From: Favolaschia claudopus
Lineage: Eukaryota > Basidiomycota > Agaricomycetes > Agaricales > Mycenaceae
NCBI GenBank assembly: GCA_037176885.1
Contig: JAWWNJ010000017.1
Coordinates: 1-64,000, forward strand
Direction of reading: 5' to 3'
Length of the DNA stretch: 64,000 nt
Positions 55,077-64,000 of this stretch are shown one piece after another (positions within the stretch are counted from its first letter, which is position 1; each line of letters opens with the position of its first letter). A model generated the notes under the pieces. The model was not told the DNA's origin. It worked only from the letters and a program-made list of their open reading frames with translations, and did no database searches. Both the position numbers and the translations under genes were made by a program.

Positions 55077-56702
55077 ATGCACAACGACGTTCCCAACGAG
55101 CTCTGGACCGAGATCTTCTTACATGAACCTAGAGAGGTGCTCATGCAGCTGAATCTAACCCAGAAACGATTTAACTCCCTGGCTCGTCCGTTGCTCTTTC
55201 GGAATTTCGTGTTTGACCCATACAATGTCTCTGTCGGGCCTTTGCCTCAGGATGAAGAGACGCTCCAAGACCCGGACAGCTTCGTTTTGCAACGGCTGAA
55301 ATTCTGGACCTCTCCCGAAATCGCCTCTTACGTTCATCTGTGCGCCGTCTATCGATCCCGAGCCCTTCGTGGCGACGGGTCACAACGCAGGATGCGAGTG
55401 ACAAGCACTGCTGCTCCGTGGGAGTTGGTTGGCAAATTTTGCCACCATTTGCAGCATCTCGTCAACCTCCGTCATCTCAAGCTCTTCGACATCGACTACC
55501 CTGCACTTTTGTTGAGCCAAATTTCCGTGCTTCCTAACCTCCGATGTCTGGAAGTACGGAGCTGCTACCCACAGGAACACGAAAATACCACAGATCCGAA
55601 GTCGCTCACAGCTACGGATACCCTCGATCCCCCTCCACTTCGGGAGGTGACGTTGAGAACTTTGGCGCCCCAAGCCGCCTCTACCCACCTTTGGTATCCT
55701 TTGTTGCGTCGTAACACCCTTCGAAAACTCTCTACATCACTTCCCGCCCGGATGCTAGGTCAGATACTCATGGGCCAGCCTTTCACGGTTGTCACCCACC
55801 TGGAACTCGTCGTGAGCGTCCGCACCCTGCTCCAAAATGTTCAGCTCCTCGAAAAATTCCCTGCAATGCAATCCTTAGCTGTGGTTGCATCGACAGAACC
55901 TCGTCGGCCAAACGGCAATGGGGATTTCCAAGATGCTCTCAGCCCAGTGTTGGCTTCACTTGGCGAATATAGAGGCCCACCAGATCTTCTGAAGCTCTTC
56001 CTTCCGCTTTCTTCCTTCCATCGTCTGATCCTCTCTTGTGACGATGTGGACCAAGCTCTGCTACACTTGCGCCTAATCAATGGGCCAAATTACATCACCT
56101 CTTTCCATGCCCACTTTTCGGATCTCATTTATGAGGAGCTTCGTGAGCTCTGCGGCTTCTTCCCACATCTCACCGATCTTCGCGTGAAGGTCACAATTCC
56201 GCATTGGACAGAGGATGATTATGAAGAGTATTATTCCGGGAAGGAGGCCAATTTCGAGGTTGTCTCGTGCCCATTTTACGCGTTCTTTAGACTTTGGCTG
56301 ATTTCATATGTGCAGGCATTCGATTTCTTGACGGAACTCATGGAGAGCCCACCGTTCCCCACTGGTATCGAGAAGATTTACGTTCACTGGGAATACGAAG
56401 ACGACGATTCACATCTCGACGACGGAGCCCCGGATCTAAATGCACTCAAAGACGACTTTCTTTCCAAATATCCGAAACTCAAAGCGATTTGGATAGATGG
56501 CTCGCCCGGATTCTTATACTTTTGGCAGCTGGGTGTTCCGGGAGTGCAGTATGACTCGTGCTCCTTTGACTACAACGACGATGACGAGATATGGGGTCAG
56601 TTTCGCCGAATTTCAGTGTTTGCTCCTTCGATCTAACACGAACTTACAGAAGAAGCGCATGCGCTGCGTAAGGATTTGGAAATGCGATGGGATAACATGT
56701 GA
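55077..56702 (+). CDS. F-box protein 1 (523 aa)
   Basis: Likely substrate adaptor of an SCF ubiquitin ligase. ATG 55077 begins MHNDVPNELWTEIFLHEPRE, an F-box (LP/VP-x-E-L...I) at residues 3-45. The rest is a leucine-rich, degenerate LRR-like solenoid (e.g. LVNLRHLKLFDIDYPALLLS, LPNLRCLEVRSCYP). Exons 55077-56595 and 56650-56702; splicing replaces the read-through end with EEAHALRKDLEMRWDNM. The unspliced alternative stops at 56636. Typical of the large, fast-evolving mushroom F-box families. Confidence 0.85.
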
Positions 56703-57437
56703 GCCATGTGTGAAGGGCCTTACTTCAAGCTATGTGAATGCTGCCTGAGGTCACTCATCCCATGCGACTTATCCTGCGCTCGATAGCATGCTGGCATCTA
56801 GGTTGGAGGGAGTTTGAAAATGGTCTATGCCGGACGGTCCTGCTTTCGACAATGTATATTTTTCCATTCATGCGTTCGCGCCTGGAACATCTGAATTCTG
56901 AAGTCCGTATCAACATGCTTTTGGACGATATCAAGGTTCAGAAGGAGGGTTGGAAGGCAGAAGCGACGCGTGATCTGGTGTCGCAGTGCGGCCAGCTCGC
57001 TCTCGAGATATCGATTTAACTGCGGCAGGTCCTCTTTCTACGCATTTATCTTGAAGTGTATACTTTATTGGCAGTGCGCCACCAGTCGTCACCGACGTCC
57101 TCCACGAATCAGAGTGGATCCAGGCGACATGTTGCAAAAAATAGGCTCAAAAAGCTGCGTTTTGAAGGCCATCTAATTGACCAGTAGCTCTGAGTATATA
57201 AGCTACATAGGCCCAAGCGGTCTTCGACGGAGTCGGCCAGACTGCAAAAGATTGGGAAAAAAAAATGCAAAAAAGGTGAACGAAAAACTTTTCAAAAAGG
57301 CGCCGAGTATATATCAGTGGCAGTGCGCCTGGCCGACTAAGCCATGTCCTCACCATTCGAGTCACTGCATTCCATTGCGCCCACGTCCATCGCCGACGTC
57401 GACGACACCCGAAAACACTGAAAGCTTCGCAAAATAT
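56703..57437. other. Spacer between F-box genes
   Basis: Contains two GGCAGTGCGCC motifs (about 57073 and 57318) and a 26-codon upstream ORF (57344-57421). No other gene supported. Confidence 0.4.
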
Positions 57438-59177
57438 ATGTCTGGAACTGCGGAGGAGTCCATCGGGACCCATGTCTTTGCCATCCAAGAACTTTTGTTG
57501 CTTGTTCTCTCATACATCTCGCCGCCTGGCAAGGGCTCAATATCCGCCATTGACACTGGAACTCTGGCAAGTTTGGCGCGTGTGTCTAGAAACGTGTCGA
57601 ACGCCGCCCTAAACGCGCTGTGGCGGTCGATTCACCGACCAGACGCGATCGTTCAGTTACTGCCGCGAGAATCGTACGAACTGTCGCAGAATGACGAAAC
57701 TGGGGCGAAACAGGTGAAAGTCTCGCCTGGTTGGTATCCGAATGAGGTACGAACGCTGAAAATATAGTACAGACTCAAACGTCTTTTGAATCCCGGTGAT
57801 TTTGAATCTTTCGACAAGTATGCTCCTCGCATACAGTACGTCGATTTTTCGAACTCGAGCAGGATTCTGGGACCCGGATGCGAGCTTTTCCCTTACATCA
57901 AAGAATTTCGAGACCCCATCCTTCCAGCTCTTGCAGATTTTCGATGGGAGCCTTCCGTGCAAAATGGATGCATTGGCGCCTTCCACCTTCTCTCCCGCGA
58001 AGCGTCTCTACCAAGTCAAGAGTTTTCTCTGCTTATGTGGTCCGAGATCGAGCATCCAGCGGAAGAGTCCGAGGTCATTGCTCGTACAATTGATGCTTTC
58101 AATGACCCCGCTCTTCCTTGGCTGCCAGATGTCAAGAAACTTACGCTGCGCACGCTGCATTATCTCCCGGCCATCGAGTCCGCCATTGAGAGATTTTCCG
58201 ACTTTGAGCACTTCTCTTCTGACCTGCGTGTAAGTGGAGCACTACTCAGACACCTAGCGACCCTGCCCCATCTCCGCTTCCTCGATCTGCGTTCACTGGA
58301 CGGTTCTGCGACCGCTGACATCTTTGACGTCCCTAATCATTCACACTTCCCCGCGCTTGGAGGGTTACGGTTCTCCGGCAACATCACCTCCATGGCCCAG
58401 CTTTGCCCCCTGGTGTCTTCGCCGCACCTATCCTCCGTATTTCTAAGAACAGACCTGTCCAACGCGCCCCTCGCGGCTCATCCCCTCGCCCTAACCCTTT
58501 CCTCCCTTTTCGCCTCCCTCCTCCCACCTTCCGTACCCACCCGCACATCCACCTCCGGTCTCGCGCACTTCGTATTCGCCAGATCATCGACACGTTCCGT
58601 CGTCAATACACTGACTGCGGGCACTCTCACATCGACACTCTCCCTCGCCGACGCATTCAGTCCGCTCTACGCCTGCGCCGGCCTGCAAACATTTCGCGTC
58701 GATGTCGATCCGTTGACGCTCGCCATGACGGACGCAGACGTCCGCGCTATGGCGCACGCCTGGCCTCTCCTCACAGCGCTCGTCATCACGCCTCCGCGGG
58801 CGAAGCGCGTTGCGCCGCCGAATGTGGGGTTGTATGCGCTCTGGGCCTTGGCAAGTCGCTGTCAGCGTTTGAGAACGCTCGCGATCGAGGTGGATGCGGA
58901 GGTTGCGGATGCATTTCGCGCCTGGAACGATGCGAGCGCGGATGGGGATGGGGATGCGGAAGAGTTGAGACGAAGCCTTAGCGGCCATTCAGTGGTGATG
59001 GAGGAGCTGACACTGTTCTCCTCGCCGTGCGGAGACAAGCCGCTGCTCGTCGCGGACTTTCTGAATCGCGCGTTTCCGCGCCTTCCTGATCGGGCGTTCC
59101 ATGTTTATTGGTCGGGCGAGGCCCAGGATGGGAGGCGGCGGTGGGATGTGGTTGCGGAGGCGTTGGGTCATCGTTGA
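57438..59177 (+). CDS. F-box/LRR-like protein 2 (561 aa)
   Basis: Exons 57438-57713 and 57768-59177 with a 54-nt intron. Starts MSGTAEESIGTHVFAIQELL; the F-box is residues ~14-60 (ELLLLVLSYI ... LARVSRNVSNAALNALWRSI). The remainder carries degenerate leucine-rich repeats such as LPHLRFLDLRSLDG and CQRLRTLAIEV, ending DVVAEALGHR. Its 3' half is duplicated as a pseudogene at 61.9-62.5 kb. A short uORF lies just upstream. Confidence 0.85.
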
Positions 59178-59575
59178 TTCGGATGGATGTGATACGAGGG
59201 AGTACCTATAGGCGCATATGGTTTTGTTGCTGATGTGGGGACCGGGATTTCTGTCCGTCGCGGTCTGTCGTCTTGTGCGGGGACGGCGAGTTTCAGATGG
59301 AGGAATGAGGAAGCCGCGCTAGAGCGAAACGCTTGCGTGGAACAAATGGACACGGGTGGTAGGCAGCTCCGCACGGTGAGCAGCTGAGGAAGCCGCTTCG
59401 AGGCTGCAACCGCGACTCAGCACTGCGCACTCATGTATTTTTACGTCGCTCGTATCTTGTGTTGAGGTTGTCTTGGAGTACTGTAGATCACGAAGGCTCG
59501 AAGGTAGCTAGCTCACCGTAGCTCCCATTTTGACTAGCAAAACATACAATTACAATACTTTGATACTTATTCTAG
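59178..59575. other. Spacer between convergent F-box genes 2 and 3
   Basis: Part of the duplicated block; it resembles 62460-62966 (shared GAAGCCGCGCTAGAGCGAAA). No gene. Confidence 0.5.
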
Positions 59576-60864
59576 CTACTGCAGCGGAAACCATTGACGA
59601 TTCCGACTGCGCAAATCTATATCCATTCCCTCTGCCGCAAGTTCCTGCAGTCCCGCATAGACAGCGGGATCTGGCTCGGGAACATCCCATTTATGGAGAG
59701 TCAGGGAAGCCCGGACAAGCTTCGATCGTCGGGAAAGTAGCACGCGAAGAAACGCTGCGTAGCACCTTTCGGCAATATATTCGCATTCCGCATTGATTTC
59801 CAATGTACCAAGGTTTGGGACAAGTTGTAGGGTAGAGTCCGAGAGAGCAGAGGGGGGGGATATCGAGCAAAAACGGGTGGTGGTATTTCAGTTTCACAAA
59901 CAGTTTTTAGACACTCCAAGCTGGGAACAAGACGAAGGCAGTCTGTAAAATCTGCCGACTGGGAGTCGTAGGCCAGAATCAAGGTGTGTAAAGGTGGCGA
60001 AGAGCGTCGAAGAAAGGAGGAAAGATCGGCCGGGGAGGTGGCGGAGAACGTAAGGTGGAGGGTCTTCAGGGATGGTAATATGAGATATGGGAGCATCCTG
60101 AGGTCGCATTGGCAGCCATAACTGTTGCTCTGTGGCGACCCCAATTTCAAGGTATGCAGATTCGGGACAAGTCCGCCGTCTTCTTCCTCCTCGTCTTCGC
60201 TGTCACCAACGAGCTCGCCTATTTTAGCATCTTGGTCAAATATGCATTCCTGGAGGTTCGGAGCCAGGCGCAAAAGCTTGAGAATGACAAAAGAACTGGA
60301 ATAGGACACGTTCATGTATCCCTCAGGATCTTGAATTTTCAAGGCTCCGACTTTCATTGCCTCGAGGTTAGGGAGGAACCCAAGGGAGCCAATACTACAA
60401 GCATCGAACTGTTCCTGGTAGAGGCTGAGATACTGTATTTGATTGGCAAACTGCCTCATAACGAAGACAAGTTCCGGGCTCAGATCTGTGTGGAGGTGAA
60501 TGGATAAAGGATAACGGCCAGCTCGATGGAGCCAACAGTCCATTATTTGAGCTCGTGAAATATCGAAATATATGGTTGCCCATAAAGCTGGGAGCGACAG
60601 CGCCATGTCAGTCCATCGATGGCAGACATTCAGCAGGAGCATTGGAGCTCTGTGAGGGTCTGGTGCCGGGGGCCCTTTCGGCAGGAGATACTGGAATATC
60701 TGGGTTGCCAGTTCGAGAGGTAGTCGCGAGAAGGGATCGCGAATGTTGTTTAGTTCGCACAGAGCAGCACTCTTCAACTGATGCAGCTGTCTGAGAACCT
60801 CTGTTTGCAGTTCGATATCTGCTGTAAGCTTGGAGATGCGAGTTTCGATTTCCTCGATCGACAT
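59576..60864 (-). CDS. F-box protein 3, with two one-base insertions
   Basis: ATG 60864 (MSIEEIETRISKLTADIELQ) starts a coiled coil, followed by the F-box (SRLPLELATQIFQYLLPKG) and a WTDMALSLPALWATIYF segment typical of Agaricomycete F-box proteins, then degenerate leucine-rich repeats. Compared with its close paralogue (gene 4, 62967-64000), it has an extra base in the T-run 59904-59908 and another in the G-run 59852-59859 (8 versus 7). Without them the C-terminus matches the paralogue to the shared end QWFPLQ at 59576; as it stands the frame drifts and stops at 59701. An upstream in-frame Met at 60936 exists. Confidence 0.8.
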
Positions 60865-61939
60865 TCTGTTTTCTGAATGAAGGAGGTCCAGATGAGCAAC
60901 GTCACACTGGACAAAACAGACTTGGACAATTCTCACTACGTTGACCGTAAATTAGATGCTAGTAGACAGCCTGAAGTACCTAATAGGTCAGTACGCCCGC
61001 CAGTCAAATAGATATCACAGAGGCGAAAAGAAAAGTGTCGTGGACAAGTCGTGGACGCAGGAGAGGGTAACCGGACCCACAGTGATCCGATCAGCTACGG
61101 CTGTGCTTCTCCAAACTCACCTTCACCAGGTCCATCGCGCTGCTCGACGACTCTTGACTCACAGAGTACCACCGTAACAAGCGTCGACTACTTGGTACTT
61201 GACCTCACCTTCGTGGAAGCAAGATTTGCACGGCTCGAGCCTCTGAAGCCAAGGTTATAGAGCTATCGAGAGTCTTGAAAGATTTTCTTGGGGACTGCTG
61301 AAACCACAGAGGCGTCCTGGTCCCGACCGATTCCACTCTCTGATGACTCCTACGGCTGCCGTTTCATTTAACCAGTAGCTTGAGGCAAGATTGTGGCCGA
61401 CGTACTGTTCTTGGGGGTTTTTTTCCGTTCACGTATACAACTCAGCATTAAAGCTGGCCATCTGTCAATCGAGAACAGTTCTTTTGGGCATCGAGTCCAT
61501 CCGCAAAGGAGCTGCTGCATGCTTTTGTTGGTCGCCCCAGTGTCGGCGACATTTCACGGGTGAAAACTTTTCTCGAGGCGCAGTAAATATGCCGCCCCTT
61601 GTAAGTAGCCAGTCCTCACTGCACAGTTCAGGCCTGTATCTGCGGGCTGCGTCCTCGTGGTTTGACCTGAAGGGTCAAGACCGCCTTTTCAAGCACCTCA
61701 AGTGACGTGGGATCGACGAAGTCACACATATGTAAAGGGTTTTCGATGTTGGCTTTGACCTGGACTCGGTTGTCGGAGAGCTTTCGCCCGCGCATGTACA
61801 ATGAGTTAAGTTTTTGCTCTCAAGTATTCGATGGCCGTTTCTAACACACTGACAGAAATTCTACGATAACTTTTGTTACAATACTGTACATTGTTCGTTC
61901 CTCAATTGACACCGCGAACATCCGACTGAAAATGCTGCT
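60865..61939. other. Spacer before the duplicated block
   Basis: No gene supported. An open frame at 61391-61705 has no recognisable features. Confidence 0.4.
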
Positions 61940-62448
61940 CCCGCTACCACTCCCGCCTTGCGTGCCCCCTGCACATCCGCCTCCGGTCTCGCACATCTCG
62001 TATTTGCCAGATCACCGACACGTTCCGTCGTCAATACAACGGCCACGGGCGCTCTTTGATCGACACTCTCGCTCGTCGATGCATTAGGTCCGCTCTAAAC
62101 GTCTGCGCCATCGCGCACGCCTGGCCTCTCCTCACAGCACTCGTCATCGCTCCCCTGCGGGCGAAGCGCGCCGCGCCGCCGAATGTGCGGTTGTACGGGC
62201 TCTGGGACTTGACCAGCCGCTGTCAGCGTTTGAGAACGTTGGCGATCGAGGTGGATGCGGAGGTCGCGGATGCATTTCGCGCCTGGGACGATTCGAGCGG
62301 CGCGGATGGTGAGGAGTCGGAGTCGAGACGAACCCTTAGCGGCCATTCAGTAGTGATGGAGGAGCTCACGCTGTTCTCCTCGCCATGCGGAGACAAGCCG
62401 CTACTCGTCGCGGACTTTCTGAATCGCGCGTTTCCTGTGCCTTCCTGA
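61940..62448 (+). pseudogene. Truncated copy of F-box/LRR-like gene 2
   Basis: Corresponds to the last third of gene 2 (58540-59090), e.g. AHAWPLLTALVI, CQRLRTLAIEVDAEVADAFR and SGHSVVMEELTLFSSPCGDK. The 5' two thirds including the F-box are missing. An internal deletion removes about 70 bp equivalent to 58678-58750, and an extra base near 62440 gives FPVPS then a stop. Not functional as an F-box protein. Confidence 0.85.
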
Positions 62449-62966
62449 ACGGGCGTTCCATGTTTATTGGTCGGGCGAGGGCCAGGATGGGAGGCAGTGG
62501 TGGGATGTGGTTGCGGAGGCGTTGGGTCATCCTGGATTAAAGTGGTATGAGGGCCTACCCAGGAGGGGCGCAGATAGTCTTGTCGCCGATAGCCCCAGGG
62601 CAGCGGTTGGAGGTATGGGGAAGCCGCGCTAGAGCGAAACGCCTGCGTGGAACAGATAGGACGGGAGGCAGCTCCGAGTGAGGAAGCCGCTCTGAGCCTG
62701 CAACCTGCGACTCGGCTGCGCACTCGACTCGAAGAGACCAAAGATAGTCATGCGTCTTCTGCCTCTCGCATGTCTCTCGCTTTTGTTTGTGTGTCGAGGA
62801 GCAGATCGTGAAGACCTGGTGGTAGCTCGCCGCACCTCCTCTTTTCACTAGCAAAACATACAATTACATCATGTCAATACTATAGTATCTTGAGCGCGCA
62901 TAACGGTAGACTGCTGTAAATTTTGCGCTTACAGTGTACCGTGTGTTGCGTCTCCATTCCTTCTCG
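62449..62966. other. Spacer, duplicate of 59178-59575
   Basis: Shares blocks with the first copy (GAAGCCGCGCTAGAGCGAAA, CACTAGCAAAACATACAATT). No gene. Confidence 0.5.
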
Positions 62967-64000
62967 CTACTGCAGCGGAAACCACTGGCCCCAATCTGAA
63001 CTGCGCAAATGTATATCCATCCCCTCTGCCGCAAGTTCCTGCAGTCCCGCATAGACAACGGGACCTGGCTTGGGATCGTCCCACCCATTGAGAGTCAGAG
63101 AAGCTCGGACAAGCTTCGATCGTCGAGAAGATAGAACGCGGAGAAAAGCTGCGTAGCACCTCTCGGCATTATATTTGCATTCGAGTCGCGCCTCAATTTC
63201 CAACGTACCAAGGTTTGGCAGCAGGTGTAGGGTAGGGTCCGAGAGAGTAGAGGGGGGGATATCGAGCAAAGACGAGTCGTAGTGTTGAACATACAGTTTC
63301 AGACGCTCCAAGCTAGGGACAAGACGAAGGCAGTCTGTAAAATCGGCGGACCCGAGGTCGTAGGCTAGAATCAAGGTGTGTAAAGGTGGCGAAGAACGTT
63401 GTAGAAAGGAGGAAAGATCGGCAGGGGAGGTGGCTGGGGCGGAAAATGCAAGGTAAAGGGTCTGTACGGATGGTAATGTGAGATATGGGATCATCTTGTT
63501 CCTGGCGCCATAACTGCTGCTTTGTGACCCCAATTTCAGGGTACGCAGATTCGGAAAAAGCCCGCCTTCATCCTCGTCGTGTTCGCCGTTCTCGTTTGTT
63601 GAAACCATTTCGTCGAACACACATTCCTGGAGATTCGGAGCCAGGCGCAAAAGCTTGCCAATGGAGATACGACTGAACGAGGGAAAAGTCAAATATCCCC
63701 TTTCACTCCGGTCGTCTAAGACCCCAATTTTCATTGCCTCGAGGTTTGGGAGGAGCCCGATGGCAAAAGTATTGGCGTAGAGCTGTTCCTGGTAGAGGCT
63801 GAGATACCGTATTTGATTGGCAAATTGCCTCATAATCAAGACAAGTTCCGAGCTCAAATTCGTGTGGAGGTGAATGGATAAAGGATAATTGCCAGCTCGA
63901 CGGAGCCAACAGTCCATTATTTGAGCACGTGGAAGATCGAGATATATGGTTGCCCATAACTCTGGGAGCGACAGCGCCATGTCAGTCCATCGATGGCAAA
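62967..64000 (-). CDS. F-box protein 4, partial (N-terminus beyond right edge)
   Basis: Paralogue of F-box protein 3, open from the window edge (…HRWTDMALSLPELW) to the stop at 62967, ending GQWFPLQ. The F-box itself lies outside the window. Leucine-rich segments (LLPNLEAMKIG, LFPNLRTLKLG, LPNLGTLEIE) are intact and the G-run at 63252-63258 has seven bases, keeping frame. Confidence 0.85.
   Translation of the reverse strand, partial: CHRWTDMALSLPELWATIYLDLPRAQIMDCWLRRAGNYPLSIHLHTNLSSELVLIMRQFANQIRYLSLYQEQLYANTFAIGLLPNLEAMKIGVLDDRSERGYLTFPSFSRISIGKLLRLAPNLQECVFDEMVSTNENGEHDEDEGGLFPNLRTLKLGSQSSSYGARNKMIPYLTLPSVQTLYLAFSAPATSPADLSSFLQRSSPPLHTLILAYDLGSADFTDCLRLVPSLERLKLYVQHYDSSLLDIPPSTLSDPTLHLLPNLGTLEIEARLECKYNAERCYAAFLRVLSSRRSKLVRASLTLNGWDDPKPGPVVYAGLQELAAEGMDIHLRSSDWGQWFPLQ

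Noticed and set aside
61391..61705. 104-codon plus-strand ORF
   Set aside because: No recognisable motif, no splice support and no counterpart in the duplicated block.
1..64000. CRISPR arrays, operons or bacterial-type promoters
   Set aside because: The intron-rich gene structure shows this is eukaryotic nuclear DNA; no spaced direct repeats of CRISPR type seen.

Overview
The window looks like nuclear DNA of a mushroom-forming basidiomycete (Agaricomycetes). Host genes are split by many 32-65 nt introns with GTNNGT...YAG ends. The gene families fit too: KDZ transposase, KOW/Spt5-like protein, T5orf172 (GIY-YIG) proteins, expanded F-box/LRR-like genes, P450, ricin-B-like lectin and a chromodomain-bearing Ty3/gypsy element. 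The species cannot be fixed from sequence alone. All family calls come from reading motifs; no search was run.

Region 1 (1-17.5 kb) is accessory. It holds a decayed KDZ transposase running off the left edge, an Spt5-like multi-KOW gene, a divergent long charged-protein gene, two unrelated-looking T5orf172 genes, and one unrecognised four-exon gene. Four copies of a GC-rich palindromic repeat and an ~84 bp hairpin-forming minisatellite are interspersed. Several of these genes read perfectly only if one base is removed from a G/C run.

Region 2 (17,513-30,196) is a complete, very young 12,684 bp chromovirus. It has identical 484 bp LTRs, a TAGGA target duplication, Gag with a zinc knuckle, and Pol (protease, RT, RNase H, integrase, chromodomain) in the -1 frame. 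After Pol comes an intact third ORF of 977 codons in the env position. Around it lie unusual expression signals: a 938-nt AUG-free leader, a Gag frame extended upstream without AUG, a cluster of palindromes/hairpins just after pol, and a strong splice acceptor ahead of ORF3. This is the best candidate for an undescribed system in the window.

Region 3 (30.2-52 kb) is mostly ordinary host sequence: a DHA2-type MFS transporter (-), a secreted ricin-B-like protein (+), a small membrane protein (-), a large multi-pass membrane protein with an acidic/Ser-rich tail (-), an M1 aminopeptidase with many introns (+), a second small membrane protein (-), and a cytochrome P450 (-).

Region 4 (52-64 kb) is again dynamic: an inverted-repeat element, a 386 bp tandem exon duplication, and a cluster of F-box genes. 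A block containing the 3' half of one F-box gene plus a convergent F-box gene has been duplicated; the second copy continues past the right edge.
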